64,000 bases of DNA from Micavibrio sp. Its GTDB lineage: Bacteria; Pseudomonadota; Alphaproteobacteria; Micavibrionales; UBA9664. The DNA is taken from contig PAAR01000006.1 in the NCBI GenBank assembly GCA_002699085.1, positions 1 through 64,000 on the forward strand, given 5' to 3'. A model generated the notes under the pieces. That model ran no database searches and had not been told where the DNA came from. It saw only the letters and a program-made list of their open reading frames with translations. The first letter of the stretch is position 1. The number at the start of each line of letters is the position of its first letter. Shown here piece by piece: positions 1-8,433 of this stretch. Made by a program: the position numbers and the translations under genes.

Positions 1-330
1 AATTTACAATATATTTTAGGTCTTTCTTATATTCGTGAAGACTTCACTACACCTGCAGATCGAGAAGAAAATATTGCGCTTAGTTGGTCTTACGATTACG
101 ACCAAAAATTCTTTGATGATAGTTTAACACTCTTTCACAACCATGGTCTTGATATCCCTATTGATGAAACAGATGCTTGGCTGTTTGATAGTGAGACAGG
201 CGTTAAAGTCCCCGTTGCCAAGAAGCTCGATGGTACACTTCAAGTTGATTACGATTGGGATAATAACCCTGCTGCAGGCATTGAAAAGGATGACGTTACC
301 TATAAAGCAACCCTAGGCTATAGTTGGTAA
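1..330 (+). CDS. DUF481 outer-membrane protein, C-terminal part (5' end outside window)
   Basis: An open frame runs from base 1 to the TAA at 328-330, giving about 109 residues with no start in the window. The peptide alternates polar and hydrophobic residues like beta-strands of an outer-membrane barrel, contains a WDNNPAAG turn and ends in an aromatic strand (TLGYSW), as DUF481/YdiY 'salt-induced outer membrane protein' relatives do. That family is thought to form a small barrel of unknown function. The stop lies only 2 bases before the ATG of the flippase downstream, so the two are probably co-transcribed. Family assignment rests on the C-terminal third only. Confidence 0.6.
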   Translation, partial: NLQYILGLSYIREDFTTPADREENIALSWSYDYDQKFFDDSLTLFHNHGLDIPIDETDAWLFDSETGVKVPVAKKLDGTLQVDYDWDNNPAAGIEKDDVTYKATLGYSW

Positions 331-332
331 AA

Positions 333-1595
333 ATGGAATTGGCTAGCAGCAATAATTTTACACGTGCTGGCCTTACCTCTTTTTTTGTTATCGCTCTTTC
401 AGCGCTCATCACTTTTATCTCACATATCGTTTTAGCACGCTTTCTAACGCCTAGTGACTTTGGTCTGTTCATCTTGTCCCTGTCGTGGCTACATATTCTC
501 GTTATGCTTGGTTGCCTAGGATTCAATACCGCCAATTTAAAATTTATTCCGCAGCTAACCACCAAACAAAAACAGTATAGACGTTTTGCGGCTCAAAATT
601 CTTTCTGTGCGAGTATGTTCATCGCCGCTGTTTTTTTATTAATGTTAACGCTGATTAAACCCTCTTTAAATTATACGCTATATCTGGGCCTATCATTAAC
701 AGCGGTACTTATTCCCTTACGTGTCTATAGCCAATTATCTCTTAGTGCCCTACGAGCAAAACGGCTCATTTTTCTGGCGCAATTTCCTGAAGGAATTTTG
801 CGGCCCATTTTATTTTTGCTCTGCATAGTGGGTGTCTATTCATTCTCGAGTTTAAATGCGATACGTGCCATAGGCCTGAATATCGGATTGCATTTCATTA
901 TCGTATTTATTTACTTTTTATTGATCCAAAAATATTTCAAAGAAAATCCATTTTCCATCACAAGAGATGAATTGGAGAATGAATCAGCATGGTTAAAAAC
1001 CGCTCTTACCATGATGGGTATGAGTGTCTCTTTGTTAATTTTTCAAAAAGCTGATCTTATTATCTTCCGACTATATATGCCTGCGCATGAGACAGGCATA
1101 TATGCAGCGCTCGTTACGCTCTCGAGCCTTTTCTATATGGGATCTAATACAATTGCCATTGCGCTTAATCCGATGATCGCAGCGCTCGACCAACAAAAAG
1201 ACCGCCTTAAATTACAGAGTCTTTTTAATCAAGCACGCTTATTACAGTCGATAGGCTTTGGTAGTGGGTTTTTAATTATTCTGTTTTTTGGACAAGATAT
1301 ATTGAGCCTTTATGGCGCTGACTATATAGAAGGAAAAACAGCACTGATTATTATAGCAGGGCTATTTTTCGCAAGCTGCCTATTCGGCCCTTCAATGATG
1401 TATGCCCTGATCCGTGGGCATCATCGCTTGAGTGCGTTGATCGTATCAATCAGTGCTGTGACAACGATTAGCTTATTGATATTGCTTATTCCTACATATG
1501 GTATGATTGGTGCAGCCATTGCAACAGGGTGCGGCTGGTTTTTGATGCAGGCTACTTTTTATATTTCAGTCAAAAGAACACGGATAATATCTTGA
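333..1595 (+). CDS. Polysaccharide flippase (Wzx/MATE-like, MOP superfamily)
   Basis: About 420 residues, almost entirely hydrophobic, with 12 or more predicted membrane spans and short charged loops, the layout of oligosaccharide/O-antigen flippases of the MOP superfamily. The N-terminus (AGLTSFFVIALSALITF, then ARFLTPSDFGLF) is typical of polysaccharide biosynthesis proteins that move undecaprenyl-linked oligosaccharides across the inner membrane. I chose the ATG at 333; an in-frame TTG at 324 exists but would overlap the preceding gene. It may work with the Wzy-like protein at 30772 and Wza/Wzc at 21941-24600, although these are not neighbours. Substrate cannot be read from sequence. Confidence 0.8.
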   Translation: MELASSNNFTRAGLTSFFVIALSALITFISHIVLARFLTPSDFGLFILSLSWLHILVMLGCLGFNTANLKFIPQLTTKQKQYRRFAAQNSFCASMFIAAVFLLMLTLIKPSLNYTLYLGLSLTAVLIPLRVYSQLSLSALRAKRLIFLAQFPEGILRPILFLLCIVGVYSFSSLNAIRAIGLNIGLHFIIVFIYFLLIQKYFKENPFSITRDELENESAWLKTALTMMGMSVSLLIFQKADLIIFRLYMPAHETGIYAALVTLSSLFYMGSNTIAIALNPMIAALDQQKDRLKLQSLFNQARLLQSIGFGSGFLIILFFGQDILSLYGADYIEGKTALIIIAGLFFASCLFGPSMMYALIRGHHRLSALIVSISAVTTISLLILLIPTYGMIGAAIATGCGWFLMQATFYISVKRTRIIS

Positions 1596-1626
1596 CATAA
1601 AATATACCCTAGATTAAAAAGCACCC

Positions 1627-1809
1627 ATGGATGAAAAAACAAATAAAAAAATTATCGCCACAGGCATAGATGGCAAGATACCCGCTGGAAAAGCTGTAGT
1701 TGATTTCGATGAAAGCACTGGTTATGCAGTGGTTGTTGATGTTCCGCAACCAAAGCATTCTAGGCAGTTCCCTAGATTTAGGCCTAACCTCCCTAAGGGT
1801 GTGCTTTAA
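1627..1809 (+). CDS. Small hypothetical protein (60 aa)
   Basis: A 60-residue ORF lying between the flippase and a convergent gene that ends 2 bases away. It starts acidic/lysine-rich (MDEKTNKKII) and ends basic and proline-rich (FPRFRPNLPKGVL). No membrane segment, signal peptide or known motif. A TTGACA box at 1593-1598 could be part of a promoter, with only a weak -10. It fills the space exactly and has normal codon use, which supports it being real, but no function is proposed. Confidence 0.5.
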   Translation: MDEKTNKKIIATGIDGKIPAGKAVVDFDESTGYAVVVDVPQPKHSRQFPRFRPNLPKGVL

Positions 1810-1811
1810 AT

Positions 1812-2246
1812 CTAAACCCTTGCAAAATGGGTCGTAGATTTGCCTTTACTGCGCCTCAAACTGCGTACAGCCTTTTCACCATCTTTTGCACCTTCTGAGA
1901 ACGCATTGACCAGTTTGCTTAATGATGGCGCATGACGATCCGCATAAGGCTGCTGGTTAAGCCCTTTTAATTTTTCAACATGAGCACCCGCTGATTGCGC
2001 CAAATTAGCGCCCATCTTTAAGGCTTCCGAAACCATACCATTTGACAATTTATTCATCGCATTCATCAGGCCTTCGATCGCTGCCGCCCCACCTGATTTT
2101 ACTGCGCCTGTTCCATAGCCTAGACCATAACTCAATGTTTGTGCTGCGCTAATCACACGTCCCATCCATTTTCCGCCAGTCACTCTGCCTGATTCTGATT
2201 GCGTTTTTGCTTTTTTATTATCTTCTTTATTTCCTAATATTGACAT
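1812..2246 (-). CDS. Hypothetical glycine/alanine-rich protein (144 aa)
   Basis: Unrecognised. The N-terminal 25 residues are polar (Lys, Ser, Glu); the middle (about 28-95) is a Gly/Ala-rich amphipathic stretch (YGLGYGTGAVKSGGAAA) that could associate with membranes; the C-terminus is basic (RSLRRSKGKSTTHFARV). The start is supported by a GGAG Shine-Dalgarno located in the 12-base gap after the stop of the gene upstream (2259-2525), so the two form a small operon. No catalytic motif is visible. Confidence 0.6.
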   Translation of the reverse strand: MSILGNKEDNKKAKTQSESGRVTGGKWMGRVISAAQTLSYGLGYGTGAVKSGGAAAIEGLMNAMNKLSNGMVSEALKMGANLAQSAGAHVEKLKGLNQQPYADRHAPSLSKLVNAFSEGAKDGEKAVRSLRRSKGKSTTHFARV

Positions 2247-2258
2247 ACTGATTGCTCC

Positions 2259-2525
2259 TTACGCATTTCCAATTTCAAATTCAACAAAGTTTTGTGTCTG
2301 TAGCCAAACAGCATATTTACTCATATCCTGTGGCATCGGCATCAAGCCTGATAGGCCAGGACGTACTTCAACACGTACTTTTTGCGGATCTGTTTTACGG
2401 TCATAGACCACCGTATAACTATTGCCCTCTTTATCGGAAGGATGCTTTTTCAACTTAACTTCACCAGGTGCCAAATCTTCTTCAAGCCCTGTCTTTGTTA
2501 AAAATTCTTGTAATGATAATTGCAT
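2259..2525 (-). CDS. Hypothetical small acidic protein (88 aa)
   Basis: An 88-residue soluble protein beginning MQLSLQEFL. A GTG four codons upstream (2537) is also in frame, but the strong GGAGG sits right after that GTG and 6 bases before the ATG at 2525, so the ATG is preferred. The sequence is acidic, mixed alpha/beta and has no recognised motif (YTVVYDRKTDPQKVRVEVRP is strand-like). First gene of a two-gene operon with 1812-2246; it diverges from glmU. Confidence 0.6.
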   Translation of the reverse strand: MQLSLQEFLTKTGLEEDLAPGEVKLKKHPSDKEGNSYTVVYDRKTDPQKVRVEVRPGLSGLMPMPQDMSKYAVWLQTQNFVEFEIGNA

Positions 2526-2645
2526 ATTTTCCTCCACATTTCTTATTATGTAATATGCCTAAAAACATTAAACAAACCGTTAAGATTAACTTAAATTTGA
2601 AATACCGTGATGACAGCCCGTAAGCTTCGGGTTATGCTTAGGACT

Positions 2646-3977
2646 ATGAGCGCAAAAGATCTAAGTATTATTATTCTCGCCGCCGGCATGGGTACCCGCA
2701 TGCAATCATCTCTGCCGAAGGTAATGCACCCTCTTGCCCATAAGCCACTTATTAATCACGTTATTGATACTGCGGCACAGCTAAAACCGAAAAAGATTAT
2801 TGTCGTTGTTGGTCCAGATATGCCTGCACTTGAAAACGCTGTGAAGCCTCACACAACAGTCATTCAAACCAATCGCCTTGGCACAGGGGATGCTCTTAAA
2901 CAAGCCCTTCCAGCCCTCAAAAACTTCAAAGGTACAGTGATGGTCCTTTATGGTGATACACCGCTTATTCAAGCACCAACACTCAAAGCCCTCCATAAAA
3001 GACATTTAGCCAAAGATAATCCAGCAGTGACGGTCCTAGGTATGACGCCACCTGATCCTTACGGTTATGGGCGCTTAATCCTTAAATCAGGCGATATCTT
3101 AGATCGTATCGTTGAGCAAAAAGACGCAAACGCTTCTGAAGCGGCTGTAACACTTTGTAATACAGGGCTGTATTGTATAGACGGTAAGGGTATTCAAGAC
3201 TGGGCAGCCAAAATCACCAATAAGAATGCTCAAAAAGAATATTACATCACCGATTTACCGCAAATTGCCGCAAAAGATAAACGCCTTACTGCCGTGATCC
3301 ATTGTGATTATGAGCAAGTACTAGGGGTTAACACCCGTGCGCAATTGGCCGAGCTAGAAATGATTTTCCAAAATGAAAAGCGTGCTACCTTCATGGAAAA
3401 AGGTGTCACCATGCAAGATCCTTCAACCGTTTATTTTGCCGCCGATACTAAAATTGCCAGTGATGTTACCATTGAGCCAAATGTCTTTTTCGGCGCGGGT
3501 GTTGCCATTTCTAAAGGCTGTCATATCAAAGCTTTTTCTCATATTGAAGGCGCAAATATTGCTCAAAATGTCACCATAGGACCATTTGCCCGCATTCGTC
3601 CTGATACGCAAATCGGTGAGAACGCCAAAATCGGCAATTTTGTTGAGATTAAAAAATCAAAAATTGGCAAAGGCTCAAAGATTAACCATCTAGCCTATGT
3701 TGGCGACACGCAAATGGGTAAAGATGTCAATTTCGGCTGCGGTGGTATTACCGCTAATTATGATGGCAATAAAAAATCTCAAACGACGATTGAAGACGGG
3801 GTAATGATTGGCTCAAATGCCACACTTATAGCCCCTGTAAAAATCGAAAAAGAAGCCTTTATTGCGGCTGGCTCTACAATTACCAAAAAAGTCTCTAAAG
3901 ACGCCCTTGGCATTGCCCGTGCCAGACAATCAGAGAAAAAAGGCTGGGCCAAAACCCACTGCGCTAAGAAGAAATAA
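2646..3977 (+). CDS. glmU: Bifunctional UDP-N-acetylglucosamine pyrophosphorylase / glucosamine-1-phosphate N-acetyltransferase
   Basis: Cytoplasmic enzyme for the last two steps to UDP-GlcNAc, precursor of peptidoglycan and lipid A: acetylation of GlcN-1-P by acetyl-CoA and uridylylation by UTP. The N-terminal half has the nucleotidyltransferase signature LAAGMGTRM near the start and SSLPKVMHPL, with YGDTPLI for metal binding. The C-terminal half is a left-handed beta-helix with hexapeptide repeats, and the acetyltransferase residues are recognisable in INHLAYVGD and TANYDGNKK. The ORF is open from a GTG at 2607, but the ATG at 2646 places LAAG at the usual distance from the N-terminus and yields 443 residues, normal for the family. 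glmS lies about 1 kb downstream beyond an inverted gene. Confidence 0.97.
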   Translation: MSAKDLSIIILAAGMGTRMQSSLPKVMHPLAHKPLINHVIDTAAQLKPKKIIVVVGPDMPALENAVKPHTTVIQTNRLGTGDALKQALPALKNFKGTVMVLYGDTPLIQAPTLKALHKRHLAKDNPAVTVLGMTPPDPYGYGRLILKSGDILDRIVEQKDANASEAAVTLCNTGLYCIDGKGIQDWAAKITNKNAQKEYYITDLPQIAAKDKRLTAVIHCDYEQVLGVNTRAQLAELEMIFQNEKRATFMEKGVTMQDPSTVYFAADTKIASDVTIEPNVFFGAGVAISKGCHIKAFSHIEGANIAQNVTIGPFARIRPDTQIGENAKIGNFVEIKKSKIGKGSKINHLAYVGDTQMGKDVNFGCGGITANYDGNKKSQTTIEDGVMIGSNATLIAPVKIEKEAFIAAGSTITKKVSKDALGIARARQSEKKGWAKTHCAKKK

Positions 3978-3987
3978 ACCTCTCAAA

Positions 3988-4923
3988 TCACATAAGAGTA
4001 CAATGTCTTACATAGGTTTGTAACAAGAATCTGTCCGTACCTGCTGTGTATTCTACATTCTCTTTTACAGCTAAGGGGAGTCTTCCATGTAAAGCCTTAT
4101 GCTGATTTATAACAATCATATCCCCTTTTTCCAGCTTATAGATAGAGCTAGCTGATTTAAAATACGATTCCAATGCACTAAAAAGTAAACTCGTTCTTGG
4201 GTCATCCAGCTCAGGCATTACCTTGCCATTATATCGAAATAATTTCTGATCCACCAAGGGATGTGGGTTATATAGATCGCCAATACCATTCTGATTATAT
4301 AAGGTCGAATACGAATAGCTGACGCTTCTTAATTGCTCTAATTGTTCTGCTGAAAGCAACTCAAAAAATCGTTCATAATTGAAAATTGTGTTCTCACCAC
4401 CACCTCTTGGATCTGGCCTTAAACAAAAAAGAGCAACGCCGTCAGGCGGGTTAGAAGCTTGGTCAAAATCCATATGTAAAGGTATATATCCAGTGCTTTC
4501 AGCTCTATAACTTAAAGCCGATTGATTAACTCCCAAAGTCTGCCAAAACCCCTTCTCAAAGAAGGCACCAAAAGGTGAACCTAACAATGATAATAAACAA
4601 ATAAGATTCTTCTTAATAATATCTATATCTTGTCGATCTATATCAGGACCCAGAGAAAAAACACAAAAACCTTCACGATTATATGTCTCTCTGGCAATTT
4701 CCAAGGTTTCCAACAATTGCGATGAAGAAGATTGAAGTGCTTCTCGTATTTGAAGCAATAACCTTTCATCAAGATTGGGGTTAAACCAATCAATATCCGG
4801 CAAATCACCAGATATTTTTTCTAATTCATACAAAGATTCTGTATTCAGCTCTGTTTTAACAATAGATGCTGGAAGGCCATAAGACCTCGATAAAGCTGGT
4901 AATTCTTCTAAGATATCTGACAT
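3988..4923 (-). CDS. TauD/TfdA-like Fe(II)/2-oxoglutarate-dependent oxygenase
   Basis: 311 residues. The iron-binding facial triad of this superfamily is visible: H150-x-D152 in PLHMDFDQ and a distal H279 in KALHGRLPL, followed by R298 (DRFLLQTYVR), which would bind 2-oxoglutarate. A loop rich in Gly (PRGGGENTIF) is also typical. Such enzymes hydroxylate small molecules such as taurine, gamma-butyrobetaine or amino-acid derivatives; the substrate cannot be inferred. The first 80 or so residues have no clear match. It lies inverted between glmU and glmS, converges on glmU with a 10-base gap, and may be unrelated to them. Confidence 0.75.
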   Translation of the reverse strand: MSDILEELPALSRSYGLPASIVKTELNTESLYELEKISGDLPDIDWFNPNLDERLLLQIREALQSSSSQLLETLEIARETYNREGFCVFSLGPDIDRQDIDIIKKNLICLLSLLGSPFGAFFEKGFWQTLGVNQSALSYRAESTGYIPLHMDFDQASNPPDGVALFCLRPDPRGGGENTIFNYERFFELLSAEQLEQLRSVSYSYSTLYNQNGIGDLYNPHPLVDQKLFRYNGKVMPELDDPRTSLLFSALESYFKSASSIYKLEKGDMIVINQHKALHGRLPLAVKENVEYTAGTDRFLLQTYVRHCTLM

Positions 4924-5066
4924 AATTTATTATGTATAATTAATTCCCATTAATCCGTCAATAAAAACATTACACCACACAAATGAAAACTTTCGCAATA
5001 TTTTGTGACATGCACATTATTCCAAATCATTTTAGGCTTAGCTTTATAAGAAAAGGATAAAATTAC

Positions 5067-6899
5067 ATGTGCGGAATTATTGGTATTTTGGGTCAGACAG
5101 ATGTAGCCTCTCATTTAGTCGAGGCATTACGTCGTTTAGAATATCGTGGTTATGATTCTGCTGGTATTGCGACATTAGTCGATGGTCAGATTGATCGCCG
5201 TCGTGCAAAAGGTAAGCTCTCTAATCTTGATAAAGTACTTAAAGACGCACCCCTTAATGGCACATCAGGTATTGGCCATACGAGATGGGCAACACATGGT
5301 ATCCCATCAGCTGAAAACGCCCATCCTCATGCTACTGCCAAAGTTGCTGTGGTGCATAATGGCATTATCGAGAATTATAAAGAACTCAAAGATAAGCTGA
5401 TTGCCAAAGGCCATCATTTTGAATCTGAAACAGATACCGAAGTTATTGCCCATCTTATAACGCTATACATCGAAGAGGGCTTGAGCGCACAAGAAGCCTT
5501 TTTAAAAGCCGTATCAGAATTTGAAGGTGCCTTCTCGCTCGCTGTTATTATGACTGGCGAAGACAACCTTATGTTTGGCGCACGTCAAGGCACGCCTTTA
5601 GCTGTCGGCTACGGCGACAATGAAATGTTTTTAGCCTCAGATTCCTATGCACTTGCGCCATTAACCAAAAAGATATGTTTTCTAGAAGATGGTGACAGAG
5701 TCATCATGTCACGTGAAAATATTCAAATCTTGGATAGCAGCAACAACCCCGTGACACGTGAAATTCGTGTTACAGCACAAAGTGGCGCAGCCATGGGTAA
5801 AGGTAATTATCCGCATTTCATGTTAAAAGAAATATACGAGCAACCGAGTGTGATTGGCGACACACTCAATTCCTTTGTTAACCCAGCCACTGGTGAAATC
5901 ACCCTACCTGAAGGTGTTATTGAATCGATGCGCGACGCCACACGCTTAACACTTCTTGCTTGTGGCGGCTCTTATTATGCCTGTTGTTTGGCCAAATATT
6001 GGCTAGAGCAGATCGCTCGTATTCCATGCGAGGTCGATATTGCTTCTGAATTTCGTTATCGTGAAGCGCCACTTCCCAACGGCGGTGTCTGTATTTTCGT
6101 TTCACAAAGTGGTGAAACGCTCGACACGCTCGAGGCGTTGAGATATTGCAAAAAACAAGATCAAAAAATTATCTCAATCGTTAACACCATCGAAAGCACG
6201 ATTGAACGTGAAAGTGACTTTGTGTTGCGGACACTGGCTGGCCAGGAAATTGCCGTAGCCTCTACCAAAGCAACTATCACACAATACACAACTCTTGCTT
6301 GTTTAACTCTTGCGCTTGCCCGCCAGAATAAAACCATTTCCGCCGCACAAGAAAAAGAAATGTCATTAGCTTTACGGGCTGTCCCAACCCAAGCCGCCAA
6401 TATCTTGCAACATGATGAGGCTATTCAAAAAATTTCCAAAGAAATTGCTGAAGCACGTGATGTGCTATATCTCGGTCGTGGTTCACAATACCCTATTGCT
6501 CTTGAGGGTGCGCTAAAGCTTAAAGAGATTTGTTATATCCATGCGGAAGGCTATGCCGCAGGTGAAATGAAACACGGACCCATTGCTTTAATCGATGATT
6601 CCGTGCCGATTGTTGTTGTCGCTAACTCTCAAAATGAGCCTCTATTTGAAAAAACCGCCAGCAATGTTCAAGAAGCCGTCGCCCGTGGTGGTAAAGTATT
6701 CTTAATCTCTGACGAAGACGGCGCAGCAAAATTAAAGGGGCATTATAAATGGAGTATCATTATGGGGGATATTCACCCTTTTGTGGCACCCATTCTTTAT
6801 ACAATTCCCGTGCAACTTTTAGCCTATCATACAGCTGTGACCAAAGGCACAGATGTCGACCAGCCTCGTAATCTAGCAAAGTCAGTAACGGTAGAGTAA
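5067..6899 (+). CDS. glmS: Glutamine-fructose-6-phosphate aminotransferase (isomerizing)
   Basis: Makes glucosamine-6-phosphate from fructose-6-P and glutamine, the entry step of the hexosamine pathway. Starts MCGIIG: Cys2 is the N-terminal nucleophile of the class II glutaminase domain (to about residue 240). Two SIS isomerase domains follow (LLACGGSYYACCLA with SQSGET, then LGRGSQYPIALEGALKLKE with the EGYAAGEMKHGPIAL signature), and the end NLAKSVTVE is the conserved C-terminal tail. 610 residues is the normal length. An AAGGA Shine-Dalgarno precedes the ATG. The short upstream region shows no glmS-ribozyme-like structure. With glmU it completes GlcN-6-P to UDP-GlcNAc apart from GlmM. Confidence 0.98.
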   Translation: MCGIIGILGQTDVASHLVEALRRLEYRGYDSAGIATLVDGQIDRRRAKGKLSNLDKVLKDAPLNGTSGIGHTRWATHGIPSAENAHPHATAKVAVVHNGIIENYKELKDKLIAKGHHFESETDTEVIAHLITLYIEEGLSAQEAFLKAVSEFEGAFSLAVIMTGEDNLMFGARQGTPLAVGYGDNEMFLASDSYALAPLTKKICFLEDGDRVIMSRENIQILDSSNNPVTREIRVTAQSGAAMGKGNYPHFMLKEIYEQPSVIGDTLNSFVNPATGEITLPEGVIESMRDATRLTLLACGGSYYACCLAKYWLEQIARIPCEVDIASEFRYREAPLPNGGVCIFVSQSGETLDTLEALRYCKKQDQKIISIVNTIESTIERESDFVLRTLAGQEIAVASTKATITQYTTLACLTLALARQNKTISAAQEKEMSLALRAVPTQAANILQHDEAIQKISKEIAEARDVLYLGRGSQYPIALEGALKLKEICYIHAEGYAAGEMKHGPIALIDDSVPIVVVANSQNEPLFEKTASNVQEAVARGGKVFLISDEDGAAKLKGHYKWSIIMGDIHPFVAPILYTIPVQLLAYHTAVTKGTDVDQPRNLAKSVTVE

Positions 6900-6902
6900 G
6901 AC

Positions 6903-7298
6903 TTACTGCGCTTTTCCTATATTCTCATGTCTGGCCAGCCAGTCACGCATAAAAGCTATTTCACGTGTTTGCGCTTCAATGACTTCTTGGGCAAGTTTTC
7001 TAACCTCTGGATCTTTGCCGTGCTCCAAAACAATCTCTGCCATATCAATAGCGCCCTGATGATGAGGGATCATCCCGCGCATAAAATCAACATCCACATT
7101 ACCCGTAGGTGGCAACATCATCGCTTCATGCATCCCATGCATAGCCTGTGCAAAATAATCTGTCTTTTCCTCGGACATTATGTGTGGGCTGTGAGCATGC
7201 TCTTGTTCAGCAGCAACCACATGGTGCCACCAGCCTAAAGTGATACCTAAAACTACAAATGCTGCAAGACAGGAGATTTTAAAAATATTGAGATTCAT
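6903..7298 (-). CDS. DUF305 family periplasmic His/Met-rich protein
   Basis: 131 residues with an N-terminal signal/anchor ([17 protein letters not shown]) and a mature part rich in His and Met ([25 protein letters not shown]), the hallmark of DUF305. Some relatives (for example CopM of cyanobacteria) bind copper or silver in the periplasm, so a metal-handling role is plausible but not shown. The frame is open from a TTG at 7322; I prefer the ATG at 7298 because a GGAAAGGG ribosome-binding region sits ahead of it and it makes a compact signal peptide. It converges on glmS with a 3-base gap. Confidence 0.8.
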   Translation of the reverse strand: MNLNIFKISCLAAFVVLGITLGWWHHVVAAEQEHAHSPHIMSEEKTDYFAQAMHGMHEAMMLPPTGNVDVDFMRGMIPHHQGAIDMAEIVLEHGKDPEVRKLAQEVIEAQTREIAFMRDWLARHENIGKAQ

Positions 7299-7398
7299 CA
7301 GAGTACCCTTTCCTTTATTCAAGACGTATCAGAATGTATTGATAAGATATATAGTAGCAATACTACTCTTCTTCAATCTTTAAAAAGTAACTATGTAT

Positions 7399-8424
7399 CT
7401 ATGACATAAGAAATTGTGCAAGTGCTTGCTTATGAGGCTGCATGGTTTTATCAAATTGCTCAATAGCTTGAATAGTAGGCTCATCCTTCATAATACGTGC
7501 AAATCTCTTTTTCACCAATTTTGGGTATCTTTTTGATCCTGCTACATAATGAAAGTGACGGCGCAAGGCCTTGCCTGTTACCTGAAAAGCATCAATTACA
7601 CGCGCCTCTGACATTTCAACATCTTCGGCAAAGCGCAATTTAGATTCCGCAAATGCCTGTACCCGTTCCCCCAAGCTTTTCTCTAATATTACCATAGCGG
7701 CTGATTCATGCGTCAAATACAATCTTACCGCTTCCATTGCATATGTATTACTTACAATGGCTGGGATATGTTCACGCCATTCACTGCCAGAGAAAGCTCT
7801 GGCAAAAGCCCGTTTTGCATCCAATATGTCTTTCTGACGCTGTATAACTTCTTTTACTTCAGATGATGGCGCAACAGCATCCCTTAAAGCTTCACTCTCA
7901 ACATCGCTAAAATGCTGGAATAACTCCATACCATATTTATTCAAAGCATATTCAAGTGTACGGCGAACACTGATAAACTTAGCTGGCGGAAAAATATCTT
8001 CAAATTCCGCACGTGTAAGAGTTGCCAATTGTCCTGCTGTTTTAATATTTTTTTCTAACAAGCGGCGTAATGTATCACGTTGTCTGGCCGTAATATCATT
8101 TTGATTTAATGTATATCCCAAGACCATCTCAATTGGCGCATCAACATTAATGCGCTCCATTCTGGACATGGGCTTCCCCTCTATGTTCATACCCAACCAC
8201 ATACCATGTCGGAGTAAATACGTTTCAAACGTATTCAGCGACGTTTGGCTTACTCCACCAACACTGAGCAGTCTGTCTGGTGCCATCTGCAGCGCTTCAC
8301 GCAATGTATCAATGCCAGCCTTATAAAGCATTTTACGTGCCAATGTATTTCGTTTCGCATTATCTGAGAAAACAATTTTTGTCACTTTTTGGTCAAGAAA
8401 CCTATCTAATTCACTTTGATTCAT
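7399..8424 (-). CDS. Unknown protein with two alpha-CTD-like helix-hairpin-helix repeats (341 aa)
   Basis: Not a named family I recognise. Residues about 25-79 follow the pattern of the RNA polymerase alpha-subunit C-terminal domain: a 'xxLYKAGIDTLREAL' helix pair, 'LLSVGGVSQTSL' turn and a closing 'LLRHGMWLGM' like the GLSLGM end of alpha-CTD. A second, more diverged copy spans about 113-169 (LEKNIKTAGQLATL then YGMEL). By my alignment, alpha residues that touch DNA (R265, N268, G296 in E. coli numbering) are not clearly kept, so the fold rather than the DNA contacts is what resembles it. The C-terminal 170 residues are helical and basic. It follows 8434-9405, a paralogue, by 9 bases with AAAGGG before the ATG; the two form an operon. 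Confidence 0.65.
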   Translation of the reverse strand: MNQSELDRFLDQKVTKIVFSDNAKRNTLARKMLYKAGIDTLREALQMAPDRLLSVGGVSQTSLNTFETYLLRHGMWLGMNIEGKPMSRMERINVDAPIEMVLGYTLNQNDITARQRDTLRRLLEKNIKTAGQLATLTRAEFEDIFPPAKFISVRRTLEYALNKYGMELFQHFSDVESEALRDAVAPSSEVKEVIQRQKDILDAKRAFARAFSGSEWREHIPAIVSNTYAMEAVRLYLTHESAAMVILEKSLGERVQAFAESKLRFAEDVEMSEARVIDAFQVTGKALRRHFHYVAGSKRYPKLVKKRFARIMKDEPTIQAIEQFDKTMQPHKQALAQFLMS

Positions 8425-8433
8425 ATATCCCTT

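Noticed and set aside
2252..2458. 68-residue plus-strand frame
   Set aside because: Antisense to the 2259-2525 gene, which has a better ribosome-binding site and sits in an operon.
4924..5066. glmS ribozyme upstream of glmS
   Set aside because: The 143-base region has no structure like the ribozyme core; that element is mostly found in Gram-positive bacteria.
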